Below are positions 10,690 to 21,400 of a stretch of 64,000 nucleotides of DNA, in pieces. The DNA lies in NCBI RefSeq assembly GCF_932276165.1, contig NC_063984.1, positions 3,975,501 to 4,039,500 on the forward strand. The letters are read 5' to 3'. Under the pieces are notes generated by a model, which had not been told where the DNA came from, did not search any database, and saw only the letters and a list, made by a program, of their open reading frames with translations. This DNA is from Plutella xylostella (Eukaryota; Arthropoda; Insecta; Lepidoptera; Plutellidae). Numbering within the stretch: position 1 is the first letter of the stretch; each line of letters starts with the position of its first letter. The position numbers and the translations under genes were made by a program.

Positions 10690-11645
10690 CACCACACAAG
10701 ACACACACACACTGCACAAACACACGTTTCCTCAGAATAATAACGGCTTCGGGCTTTCTTTTACTATTTCTCCACAACAGCCAGACAGTTTTTTGATAAA
10801 ACTCTCAGCGTGTTAACTTTGTCAAGACTCGGTACAGACTGTTAATTGAGGCAGGTTTTCCTGTCCCCTTGATAATAACGTCAACGGCATTGGTGCTCTG
10901 ACTAAGCGATTATACTAACTAAATAAGTTAGCAATGTATTGTACCTATACTTTACATGTAGAAATATCATATTCGTATAGTCCGACAAAGCTAACGTTAC
11001 AACAGAAACATAAGCGCCGACATCAAAAATTATTTACAGTAGTAAACACACAAGCTTAATAGAAGTAGAGGAAAGATTCGTATTTTATACCTATACAGGT
11101 AATTATAAAAAGGTTTAAATACATTGGTGAGATGGTGAGTAATGAAAAGGTTCCACTTACAAAATATCAACCATAAATTTAATGACCCAAAATTTTTTGA
11201 AAATTTAATTTAGAATTTTTTTTTTTTTTTTTTAGTAGGTCCTTAATCAAAATTCTGATGCGCTGTTCAATGTACTGCAATATTACTTTTCATTGCTCTT
11301 GAGTGTATTAATAATTTGTGCTATTTTTAAGTTAAAACTATCTACATACTGTTTGTTACATAAATTAGTGAATTTTGTCATAATACTCGTATTTGAATCG
11401 TATCAGACCGCAAGTGTATTTGTTATTTGTTTTCTAGCTGTATACTTATATTAATTACTCACTACACATTTAATATAAAATAATAATACTTAGATGCACT
11501 TAGCAAAAACTTAAAGCTAAGGAGATAATAATTACTACGCGGGTATGCTACGAAGACTGCGTAGCAACTCCTTCTGTCTCAAGTAAAAGAAGTGAACGCG
11601 CGCGCAAAACTTAAGATCTTCTGAATCTAAACGAAATTACACAAA
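10690..11645. other. intergenic, nothing recognised
   Basis: AT-rich, with a T homopolymer near 11220. No supported feature. Confidence 0.4.
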
Positions 11646-11649
11646 TTTA

Positions 11650-11796
11650 CCCCCTTATTCATAGAAAAGTTACAATACGTTTTAACTAATAAACTGTTTT
11701 GTCCCTCTCTGACAAAGAACAAATTGTACTTTGTCGGAGAGGGACAAAACAGTTTATTAGTTAAAACGTTTTGTAACTTCTCTATGAATAAGGGGG
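11650..11796. mobile_element. 147-bp near-perfect palindromic MITE
   Basis: Starts CCCCCTTATTCATAGA and ends with the reverse complement; the arms (about 65 bp each, including AACTAATAAACTGTTTTGTC) pair almost without mismatch around a short loop near 11718-11735. It is flanked by TTA on both sides (11647-11649 and 11797-11799), a 3-bp duplication as in PIF/Harbinger-type elements. There is no coding capacity. Confidence 0.85.
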
Positions 11797-11799
11797 TTA

Positions 11800-13225
11800 A
11801 TCTTTGGTTAAAGGGTAATTAACAAATATATTGTAAGTATTGATTGGAACTTAGGAGTCAAGGCTGAAGGAAGCTCGAGAATTTGCGCAATGGCGAAGAT
11901 CCGTTTTACGTTCTTCGCAATAAATAGTGAGTGATGAATTTATTCATGAACTAAGGTTTATAACCGCCGTTATCCTAATTTCAAATATAATAAATAAAAA
12001 AATACGATCAACACAGATCAACAGTATCTTAATATGAATGAGAAAGACATGGGAGTGCTCATGATCATAAGTTGTATGTCAACTCACTCGCTTAGCGGTT
12101 AAGTATACAGAATCTAAATCGTACCTAATGATAGCAGATATACGCCTCTTACCCTTTTGCAGGAGAGGTCCTTTTCAAGAGAGTCAGATTTAATCCCAGT
12201 AGAAGGGCTTAGAATAATGTCGTGTAGTAAATAACAGCACAGTGAGGCAACAAGCTCCCACGAATACTTTCAACACTATCACAAGAATACCAACTAAACA
12301 GTTTTTGCAAGCTGTTGCGTTGCCATATTGTTACCCAGCGTTTCTCAGCCACCTATTGTACGTAACTAACCGACTATTATTATGGTCCCCAGAGGAAAAT
12401 AAAGAGCAATTCTTATCAGAAAACTATTAAAACGTATATGGACTAGTTACAGCTGATTAATAAAAGTACATATACGTAGATGTAGGTACCACCTACCTAC
12501 TGCATAATCATGCTAGGTATATTTTAATTTATTAGGAATAATATTACTGTAAATACCCACCTAATATTGATTTCTTCATTGGATTTAATATAATATTTAC
12601 GATATCCTCGAAGGAGAAGTTGTTTCTATATCCTATATTTAAGTAACTATAGTACCTAGCTTAAGTATTTATCATATCAGCAAATATAAAAATATACTCG
12701 TACTAGTAGGTAGGTATAAACGTAAGTACATATATATGTGTACGTAATTACAACAACAAAAATATTCGCACGCAATAATATCTACTCAGAAGCATCTGAA
12801 TGTCAAAAATATGCTGTGAATATTAATCAGCCATGTAGGCGATCTGGTGCTCCCACACAGGATTTGGGGTCAAAACGGTCCATCTTTCTAGTATTAATTT
12901 ATTTATTACTTATATGAAAATCTTCTAACCTATGTTTTACAAAACTCAGATTTGTACATTCTTACCCTATTTAGGCAATAAGTACATAAACATGCTAGAT
13001 ATTCTATCCAGCTGGCACATTCCACCCAATGTGCTGATTAAGTTATGATTACGATTGTTTTTTTTGTTATTATAGGTTTCATTAAGTGATGTTTACATTA
13101 CACTTCAATAAATAAAAAAAAATATGCTTGTACATGTGTATGGAAAAAGAAAGCCGTTTATCAAGATGTTCATTATAGAAAGTTTTACGATTAATGATAT
13201 TACCAAGCTCTCAGCATCCTCGTTC
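11800..13225. other. AT-rich stretch, nothing recognised
   Basis: Only short unsupported frames. Several TAGGTA-rich segments near 12480-12730 but no clear repeat unit. Confidence 0.4.
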
Positions 13226-13229
13226 ATCT

Positions 13230-13815
13230 TTTTCTACGCATGATTCCTGCTGAGGTGCCCAGGTCAGGGCTAGGGGCCCGGCGCGGGCTGCAGAGGATGC
13301 CCCGGCTCGCAGCTAGGCGCCAGGCGCTCCCGCGGGCTCCGCACCATCACTCGTCACCACCACATGCCACATTCCATCACTGCATCCGCCTCCAACATAT
13401 GATCGCCGCGACCGACCTGACGTCACGCACTTTCTCGCCACAACAAGGTTGAACTCAACTTCTGACAACTCTATCAACACTTGGATCCCATGCACTGATT
13501 GCGGATGGACAAACACTGACTCGTACTCGCTCGAAAGGTTGATTAGTTTCACTTAATCGTGAATAAACACAGTGGTCGCGTGTGGAGGAAATACGATCGT
13601 ATGGTTGAGGTAACGACTTTCGCGCACGAACTGAGTGAAGCACGTCCGAGTCGCCGTGGCAGCGCGCGCGCACGTAACGGGTCGCCCCCGCCCCGCGCGC
13701 CCTCCCGCCGCCGCGCTGCCTTCACCTTGCCCGCTCACCGCGCGCCTGCCATCTCCATCTCCATATTCTCCATGCCTGCGCCGCTCCTCGGCCGCGGCAC
13801 TCCACTCTGATTCCA
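13230..13815. promoter_or_regulatory. GC/CpG-rich island, possible promoter or 5' exon
   Basis: Two GC-rich blocks (about 13250-13340 and 13640-13810) with runs such as GCCCCGCGCGCCCTCCCGCC stand out from the AT-rich surroundings. Frames are open on both strands for 60-120 codons, but this is what high GC alone produces; they read as Arg/Ala/Pro-rich and lack domains. I favour a promoter/5' UTR island, possibly of the unrecognised minus-strand gene, but cannot place a start site. Confidence 0.35.
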
Positions 13816-14410
13816 CAGGAGTGCCATGCTCTACGGGTCACCTAGAGGAGCTGACAAGCACGTCGATGTCTCATAAATGTATGGGAGGTGAAATAGCACA
13901 GTATTCCATTCCGGCCAAAGCGTTGAAACACAAAACATTGCTGATTGGTAAACCGATTTTACCCACCGTTCACCTTTATATCATCGATCGATGATTAAGT
14001 TAATTTTCTTCAGCTCATCTTCCTTTCACCTGGGGTCGGCAAAGGGTGATGGGTGATGTGATGGTGGTGGTGGTGGAAAAAAGTTAGCCAACTTTTTGTT
14101 AGTGTTTTGGTAATAATTATCTTTCATGGAATGATTAAAATAAATAAAAGCTGAAAACTTCAGTGGAGTAGTCATTGTATTAAGAGCTGAACCCTAAAAC
14201 ATGTTTCAGCATCCGTCCGTTTGTCTCTGTACTACATTAAAACGTAAATCGTGCATTAAAATTACCGTAATATGATTGTAATTAGGTATATATTGGTAAT
14301 TATTGATATTTTAATTTACTTATTTAAATAACGTCACAATACTCTCACCTCCCTCCTCCATCAACGGCTACGCTCGCGCTGTAGGCCTGTAGGTAGTACC
14401 TACAGGCCTA

Positions 14411-15376
14411 CAGTGAAACTATAAAGTCCTGAAATTAATGTTTGAGGAACTAAAATTTTCAGGAGCCTGGCACCATTAGAAAAGAAACATAAAAGTCATA
14501 ACAATTGTTTATGTCAATAGGCGGTTGGCTGTTTTTTTGAATTTTCTTATAAATTATAAGGATAATCTAGTTAAAAGCAACAATTTACGCTCGGTTGCAA
14601 TTAGGAAGATGAAGAAAAATATTTGTAGTCAAGCTAGTGAAGTTATTTATCGAGTTTTAATACAATGTTTAGCGGAACATAAAGCTGGACACATTTTGTC
14701 GAATTTGGAGGATGTTTACGCTCGTACAGCGTCTATGACGGGTATGTAGCATTGTACAAATTGTAATAACTCATTTTTTATTAGTACCAACGCTTCATTT
14801 ATCGATAAACCTAGGTTTAGAGCCCAAGTCGAACATGGTTTACATACCACTGATTGTAGGTTTCATCTGGTTTCAGTTGAGTCAAACCTTAACATTTTGA
14901 TACTTGAAGATATATGTTTGTTTACTTACTAAATTCACATTGTGTGAATTTGGGGGGCATTGTGTAACTCAAAAAGATTTTTTTATTTTATAGTTATATC
15001 GGACCAGCGTGCCAAAGAGCGCAAAATATGGAATATTCCTAACTCCTGGAAGAAACAGAACTGGCCGTCCAAAAAGAGAAATTGATGTCTTTGCTATGTG
15101 TGCCCTTCGTCAACAGATCCAGTTTTTTTTATACAGTTGTAATAACGTTATCTAAATAAATATTTATTGGTTTCACTATTAGCCTTCATATTAACACCTT
15201 CTAGCTTGTATAAGAGCTTTTTTGTGGATGGTGAGTTGTTTTTAAAATACATAAATAGGTAGGAAGTTAACAGGCAAAATTTCAAGTATCAAAGTCAGTT
15301 ATGTTTCGCTATATAGGGTTGCTACATGAAAGATAGCAGTGCCCTCATTTAATTTCAGGACTTTATAGTTTCACTG
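14411..15376 (+). mobile_element. internally deleted Tc1/mariner-like transposon
   Basis: The 966-bp unit has terminal inverted repeats of about 28 bp starting CAGTGAAACTATAAAGTCCT, flanked by TA at 14409-14410 and 15377-15378. Inside are two transposase remnants: a frame at 14525-14749 and, after the deletion, a segment at 15040-15125 reading RNRPSKKRNIDVFAMCALRQ or close to it in mixed frame, which resembles the linker between the DNA-binding and DDE domains of some insect mariner-like transposases. No DDE catalytic core is left. Confidence 0.75.
14525..14749 (+). pseudogene. transposase N-terminal remnant
   Basis: A 74-residue frame (…NNLRSVAIRKMKKNICSQAS…, ending EDVYARTASMTGM) that resembles a helix-turn-helix DNA-binding N-terminus; the terminal RTASMTGM matches the usual RTA..TG.S end of the first helix-turn-helix in such transposases. 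It lies just inside the left terminal repeat of the element and ends at a stop where the domain should continue. It is non-functional. Confidence 0.6.
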
Positions 15377-15382
15377 TACCTA

Positions 15383-15686
15383 CAGTCATCGAAATATAAT
15401 AGGCCCGTTTGGACAGCTCGAAAATGTATGGGATGACAGCTGGTGCCAAATCCAAGGACTTTGTATATAGAAATATACAAAGTCTATATACAAAGTCCTT
15501 GGTCAAATCTAAATCATAACAAATCTAAACAACAACTTTTGGTGCTTCAAAAGTTCTTCTTTTATCTTTCAGTCGTCAAAAAATAAGCCAGATTATGTGT
15601 CTCTTTATGTATTTCATCAAGTAAATCAAGAGTAAATAGTAAATTTGTGTAGCTGTCCAAACGGGCCTATTATATTTCGACGACTG
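15383..15686. mobile_element. TA-flanked MITE, 304 bp
   Basis: Terminal inverted repeats start CAGTCATCGAAATATAATAG (left) and end with the complement (right, one mismatch), at least 36 bp long, flanked by TA (15381-15382, 15687-15688). An inner hairpin (CAAGGACTTTGTATATAGA and complement) lies near 15452-15504. It sits four bases from the right end of the mariner-like element. Confidence 0.85.
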
Positions 15687-16754
15687 TAGATTGTGACGTG
15701 ATTTAAATAAGTAAATTATACTAAGAAGATATATTTTATTATTGATGGGTTTTTATTATGGTGATATTTAATTTCATACAGAAACAAATCCATCGAATAC
15801 GCTATCCAGCCGCACACCGCGGCCGCCCGTAGCAGTTGCAACTTGTAACTCGAGTTGTTACTTATTTACAATACACATACCTATAATATGCACGACTGTA
15901 TTTGTACGTTCAAAACAAAAAACTGTTTTTGGACTCTGAAAAAGCCTTCAACCAGCCTTCGACCAGCCTTCTCAGTTTAAATAATGTAGGTGTCGCAGCC
16001 GGATCGTATAATCCGCCATATTACATTATGGCTAGCCGCATTACAAGACAGGGCCTCTTTGTAATGTGGCGGATCAACGTTTAGCCGTATTGAATATGGC
16101 TGAATGAAAATGCGCCGGATTGTATTCGACATCATACGTCATTCAATATGGCTGGCCGTTATGTAATACGGCGAGAGATTAGCCGCCGCATCAAAAGATT
16201 TTAGTTTCGTTTTTTTAACACTCGTGACGCTGCTTTACATAACAACAATAATGGCGTTGGATACAGATATTTGATGATGATTAAAACAAAGAAATCGTGT
16301 TAAATATGTTAGTAAACAGTGACTTCAAGAAGAATTTTCACGTGAAATTAGGTAAATAATATCTATTCCGATCAATGCGGAACAGTGTAAAACGTACAAA
16401 AGTTATAACGCACATCAAACAGCTAAAGTGACCATGGATTCTGCTGGTCGGCGGATTTCCACACAGTTACTGGGTCAAAAAATATAATTGTGGCCGGCAA
16501 AGATTATTTGATCTTGAAGAGACTGCGACAAGGCAAACGTAGTGTGGGACGCCCTCCGGCTAGATGAAATGACGACTTACGAAAGGTGGTTGGTTATGAT
16601 TGGATGTGGAAAGCTATAGATCGCATCCAGTGATGTGCTTTGGGAGAGGCCTACGTCCAGAAGTGATGATGATGATGAAGAATAATAATTTCGAAGATCC
16701 TACAATCCGAGTAGTGCCCATGCACAGTATTTTGATACTTTAACGGAAGTACAC

Positions 16755-18219
16755 TACATAATTCCGAATTACTTTTTTACGAATAATAATTTTTAAAATT
16801 TCGAATTTCATAGTTCCGAATAATTCACAATCCCGAATTTTAAGTTTCCGAATAACGAAAATCACGAATAGTTTATAAACGAAATTTCAAACAACATATT
16901 TATTAAAATGACGAAAGTCAATTTTCCGAATATTATTATTTCGATGTTTCAAAAGTACATTTTTTTATTATATCGAATTGTTAAAATTACGAATCCCGAA
17001 GTTTTAATATTCCGAAAATACAAATTCCCGAATGTTTCTTAGTTAACAAGAAATGGTTATATGAATTATGCAGCATAATGCGTATAAAAACAATATTTTT
17101 TAAGCTATATTATGTGAAACGCTCCGCTCCGCTCCGCTGCGCTCCGCTTTGTTTTTCGATATCTATGTGCACCTAACACGCTCCTCCTCGCTTTGCTCGT
17201 CGTCGCACCTATCTTTAGGTTTAGGTCCTAAGGTTTTTAAGTTTAAACACCATAAAAATCCTAGCAATTGTTTTGCTCTAAATTTGAAACGCTCCGCTCC
17301 GCTTCGCTGCGCTCCGCTTTGTTTTTCGATATCTATGTGCACCTAACACGCTCCTCCTCGCTTTGCTCGTCGTCGCACCTATCTTTAGGTTTAGGTCCTA
17401 AGGTTTTTAAGTTTAAACACCATAAAAATCCTAGCAATTGTTTTGCTCTAAATTTGAAACGCTCCGCTCCGCTTCGCTGCGCTCCGCTTTGTTTTTCGAT
17501 ATCTATGTGCACCTAACACGCTCCTCCTCGCTTTGCTCGTCGTCGCACCTATCTTTAGGTTTAGGTCCTAAGGTTTTTAAGTTTCAACACCATAAAAATC
17601 CTAGCAATTGTTTTGCTCTATATTTGAAACGCTCCGCTCCGCTTCGCTGCGCTCCGCTTTGTTTTTCGATATCTATGTGCACCTAACACGCTCCTCCTCG
17701 CTTTGCTCGTCGTCGCACCTATCTTTTGGTTTAGGTCCTAAGGTTTTTAAGTTTCAACACCATAAAAATCCTAGCAATTGTTTTGCTCTATATTTGAAAC
17801 GCTCCGCTCCGCTTCGCTGCGCTCCGCTTTGTTTTTCGATATCTATGTGCACCTAACACGCTCCTCCTCGCTTTGCTCGTCGTCGCACCTATCTTTTGGT
17901 TTTGGTTCTAAAGTTTTAAAGACGTTTATGTTTTTTTGTCAAAATCACGAATTATCATATTTCCGATCGGGATTTGACTTTTTCGTGATTATAATAAATC
18001 GGTATTTTATTTTTCGTATATTAAAGTAATCGTATTTTTTAACATTCGTATATTTAACAATCGTAATAACAATATTCGTGATTATAATATTCGAAATTAT
18101 AATTTTCGTCATTATTATAATTCGGTATTTAAAAAAATCGGTATTGCAATATTTCGTAAATTACATATTCGGGGTTATCAAATTCGGAAAAAAGTTTTTC
18201 GGAATATTTGGGTGTTCCC
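16755..18219. mobile_element. GCTCCGCT-core repeat element inside copy 1
   Basis: Comparison with copy 2 (19114-20116) defines this as an insertion. The left arm (16755-17040) is a degenerate array of roughly 15-20-bp words each ending in CGAA (ATTCCGAAT, TTACGAATA, TCCCGAATT and so on). The right arm (17935-18210) carries the complementary TTCG/TCGT words, so the arms form a loose inverted repeat. The centre is five tandem 170-bp units. A second element with the same core lies at 53900-54665. Neither encodes a recognisable protein. Confidence 0.65.
17116..17915. repeat. tandem repeat, 170-bp unit, about 4.7 copies
   Basis: Units start with GAAACGCTCCGCTCCGCT at 17116, 17286, 17456, 17626 and 17796; the fifth is incomplete and decays after about 17905. 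The units differ at a few sites in a gradient: units 1-2 have AAGTTTAAAC, units 3-4 AAGTTTCAAC, and units 4-5 share CTTTTGG. That pattern is expected from stepwise local duplication. The repeated open frames across the array are a by-product of the 170-bp period and codon-free composition, not genes. Confidence 0.95.
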
Positions 18220-18479
18220 ACTCTATTATGATTACAAAATGTTTGTCAAACTACCGAAACCGCAAAATTCCTTCAGCAGTAATTTCATGGACATGGTCAC
18301 CCTACAATTTAGTAGTACGTTGCGGCTAAACGTGGGCCGCCGTAATGAAGAACGTATCGAAATGACAATCCGGCTAAACGTTGATACGCCGTATTACAAA
18401 GCGGCCCTGTTTTGTAATGCGGCCAGCCGTAATGTAATACGGCGGATTATACGATCCGGCTACGACATAGGCACTGTAG

Positions 18480-18950
18480 TGACTCTGTGCCTTCGACTCC
18501 TACAGCACACAGGGTTATAGTGATGCTGCTCGATAGGCCAAATATTACTAGCGTAATCCTTTTGAATTCATTGCTATCCTATTGATCCATGTCGTTCTGA
18601 AAGAGGCCATACCAGGCTTTCAGCGAAAAATAACTGTATGGTAATAGCTAGACAAGTTACCAACATAATAATATGTACCTAATATCTCTGGGTAAATAGA
18701 TTCTAGGACTAAGTTAGGGCTGCCGCTACTATGTGTTATACTTAGCTAGTAATAATAGACACGGGTGAGCTTTTCGCTGTACATACTCACGTGAGCCGTC
18801 GCGAGCCGTATCGCCGTTTTTGAACGAGTAGGTACAATGTGAGTACAATGCACTCAAGTTGTCGGGCAAGTGGGCAACCCGGCTGTCAGATGTTTTCTAG
18901 CTGCACGAAGGCCTCTGACTCAACTCTGACTAGACTTAACGACCCAACTA
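18480..18950. other. intergenic, nothing recognised
   Basis: Unique-looking sequence with no supported gene or repeat. Confidence 0.35.
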
Positions 18951-18956
18951 GTGAGA

Positions 18957-19113
18957 AAAAAAACGGAAGTCCCCATAAAGCTGCGTACAGACCGGCCAAA
19001 CGAACGCCAACGAACGGGTTTCGTTGACATTCGTTGCTGCAATCTGCCCTGTATTATGTATGACAAATATCCATCGTTGGGCGTTCGTTGGGCGTTCGTT
19101 GGGCCGGTATATA
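18957..19113. mobile_element. PIF/Harbinger-like MITE, broken by copy 2 of the 4-bp-TSD element
   Basis: The left end (AAGCTGCGTACAGACCGGCC, then AACGAACGCCAACGAAC) and the internal CTGCAATCTGCCCTGTATTA match the intact copy at 51058-51208. The right arm (GGGCGTTCGTTGGGCCGG) is followed at once by TATA and the TGTCGCAGCC end of the next element. The expected last bases of the MITE may survive, mutated, just after 20120. This gives an order of insertion: MITE first, then the 4-bp-TSD element. Confidence 0.75.
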
Positions 19114-20116
19114 TGTCGCAGCCGGATCGTATAACGCGCCGTATTACATGACGGCTAGCCGCATTACAAGACAGGGCCGCTTTGTAATGCGGCGGATCAA
19201 CGTTTAGCCGTATTGAATACGGCTGAATGAAAATGCGCCGGATTGTATTCGACATCATACGTCATTCAATACGGCTGGCCGTTATGTAATACGGCGAGAG
19301 ATTAGCCGCCGCTTTGAAAGATTTTAGTTTTGATTTTTAACACTCGTAGCGCTGCTTAACATAATAACAATAATGGCGTTGGATACAGATATTTGATGAT
19401 GATTAAAACGAAGAAATCGTGTTAAATATGCTAGTAAACAGTACTTCAAGAACAATTTTCACGTGAAATTAAATAATTTCTATTCCGATCAATGCGGTAC
19501 AGTGAAAAACGTACAAACGTTATAACGCACATCAATCACCTAAAGTGACCATGGTTTCTGCTGGTCGGCGGATTTCCAGATAATACTACTGGGTCAAAAC
19601 ATATAAATGTGGCCGGCAAAGGTTATTTGATCTTGAAGAGACTGCGACGAGGCAAACGTAGTGTGGGACGCCCTCAGGCTAGATGGGGTGACGACTTGCG
19701 AAAGGTGGCTGGTTATGATTGGATGTGGAAAGCTGTAGATCGCATCCAGTGGCGGGCTTTCGGAGAGGCCTACGTCCAGAAGTGATGTTGATGATGAAGA
19801 ATAATAATTCCGAAGATCCTACAATCCGAGTAGTGCCCATGAACAGTATTTTGATACTTTAATGGAAGTCCATATGATAGATTTACTCTATTATGATTAC
19901 AAAAATCCTTCACCTGTAATGTCATGCTTAGTATGGACATGGTCGCCCTACAATTCAGTAGTAGTACGATGCGGCTAAACGTGGGCCGCCGTATTGAAGA
20001 ACGTATTCAAAGGACAATGCGGCTAAACGTTGATCCGGCGCATTACAAAGCGGCCCTGTGTTGTAATGCGGCCAGCCGTAATGTAATACGGCGGATTATA
20101 CGATCCGGCTGCGACA
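19114..20116. mobile_element. 4-bp-TSD DNA element, copy 2 (1,003 bp)
   Basis: Same TGTCGCAGCCGGATCGTATA ends as copy 1, flanked by TATA (19110-19113, 20117-20120). It carries the same RTE LINE 3' segment (19628-19795, ending in the ATGATGATGAAGAATAATAA context) at the same internal place as copy 1, so the LINE piece was captured before the copies separated. It lacks the GCTCCGCT-core insertion. No transposase frame. Confidence 0.85.
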
Positions 20117-20169
20117 TATACGTACATACTTTATATATACATTTAGTTTTTATACGTCGCAATACGCAC

Positions 20170-20870
20170 CCATATTTTTAACCAACTTCAAATAAAGGAG
20201 GAGGTTCTCAATTCGTCGGGATATTTTTTTTTTAATGAATGTTCACCGATTACTCCGCCGCTTATGAACCGATTTTAAAAATTCTTTTTTTGTTTTATTG
20301 GGTTGAGCTCCCAGGTGGTTCCATTTTTTTTCAGAATTTTATCTCACCCCTAAGGGTGGGTAAAGGGGTAAAAACAGGGTATGAATTTCCATTTTGGACA
20401 CATATTAACGGATTCTAATGAAATTAAGAACGTAAATATAGTTCTTATAACAAAAAAATATTATGGTGACCTTGAGCTGATCTGATGATGGAAACGGAAG
20501 ACAGTCAAGGGTGTCCTCGTGTTTTGGCTTGAATGATTCGTATTGATTAGTAGGACTTTTCGGTATCATTTGCATCTTACTTTTGATTAAAAATTATTGC
20601 AAATAAACTAAAAACTATAAAATAAAATAATAATTAAAAAATTAAAAAAAGCGACTTCAAAAACCACTAAAATGTAAGAAATAATTTAAGGTTAATTGTT
20701 CTTTTTTGATGTTGGTGCAGTGACAAAGTAATCTGAAGAAATATGGCACCAACATCAAAAAAGAACAATTTTTGCTTAGGTATATTTGTACTGTCACATA
20801 TAATTTGTGTAAACCTTAAATTATTTCTTACATTTTAGTGGTTTTTGAAGTCGGTTTTTTATTTTCATTA
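20170..20870. mobile_element. fold-back repeat with nested hairpins
   Basis: A 45-bp arm at about 20648-20695 (GACTTCAAAAACCACTAAAA...) returns inverted at 20812-20862. Inside, TTGTTCTTTTTTGATGTTGG (20697-20716) pairs with its complement at 20750-20771. The upstream part (20170-20340) resembles the AACTTC...GGAGGAGGTTCTCAATTCG repeat often seen next to such fold-backs in moth genomes. No coding frame. Confidence 0.65.
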
Positions 20871-20980
20871 TGTCAACCACGTTATCTGAGATTTATTTTA
20901 GCCAAGCCAATATTCTATAAAATTTAAATGAGGGGCCAAAAACTTTCAATGCCAAATATGGCATTGTATGCAGTGGCCCG

Positions 20981-21166
20981 GGTCTCCTATTTACTCCGTA
21001 GGTCGCGTCAAGTGTCACCGCCGTGGGCCGCGTCACAATGCTCATTATGTCTACGCGCCAACGTCGGCGTGTGAGGGAGACCGCATCAGTACATTTCTAT
21101 AGTGAGCATCGTGACGCGGCCTACGGCGTGACGCTGGACGCGAACTACGGCGTAAATAGGAGACCA
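20981..21166. mobile_element. GC-rich fold-back MITE
   Basis: The left arm GGTCTCCTATTTACTCCGTA and following GTCGCGTC.. / GGCCGCGTCAC..TGCTCA pair with the right arm ending TACGGCGTAAATAGGAGACC. It is about 186 bp with no coding potential; no clear target duplication. Confidence 0.65.
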
Positions 21167-21400
21167 AGGCCTAAGGGGTTAAGTCGCGGCTGACGGCTGA
21201 CAGCCGCGTCTGATGGTGTGTCGGTACCTTAGGTTAGGAAACCTAGGTAAGGAATGTACACTACACTGTTCACGTAAGTTGCGGACGTAACTATGGACTG
21301 AACTTCAGCTTTCAGACGTCCGAGAGCGATCTGGCACAAAACGACCCAAAAGACCGTGCACACTTATCAGTCGCGGCCCGGCCGACAGCCGCATCCGTTA

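Larger units (their letters stand above)
14311..15722. repeat. outer inverted repeat enclosing two TA-flanked elements
   Basis: A sequence of about 32 bp (TTTACTTATTTAAATAACGT then CACAAT) at 14316-14344 recurs in reverse complement with one mismatch at 15688-15718. Between them lie, in order, a perfect 35-nt palindrome (14380-14414, CTGTAGGCCTGTAGGTA and its complement), a mariner-like element (14411-15376) and a MITE (15383-15686). The outer repeats may be the subterminal arms of a third, older element into which the other two inserted. Confidence 0.55.
15991..18467. mobile_element. 4-bp-TSD DNA element, copy 1 (2,477 bp, carries an insertion)
   Basis: Ends TGTCGCAGCCGGATCGTATA and its inverted complement, flanked by TAGG on both sides (15987-15990, 18468-18471). 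The terminal inverted repeats run for well over 100 bp and are themselves built from palindromic words of the type GCCGTATT/AATACGGC. Between the ends is an RTE LINE 3' tail (about 16515-16680) shared with copy 2, followed by a 1.46-kb insertion (about 16755-18219) absent from copy 2. No transposase frame is visible. I cannot assign a superfamily; a 4-bp duplication excludes mariner, piggyBac TTAA and hAT. Confidence 0.8.

Noticed and set aside
13313..13994. Ala/Arg/Pro-rich frames on both strands
   Set aside because: Explained by GC-rich composition; no splice-site pair or domain supports an exon.
17149..18029. Five repeated open frames of about 82 residues
   Set aside because: They come from the 170-bp tandem repeat being read in shifting frames; no start context, domains or splice logic.
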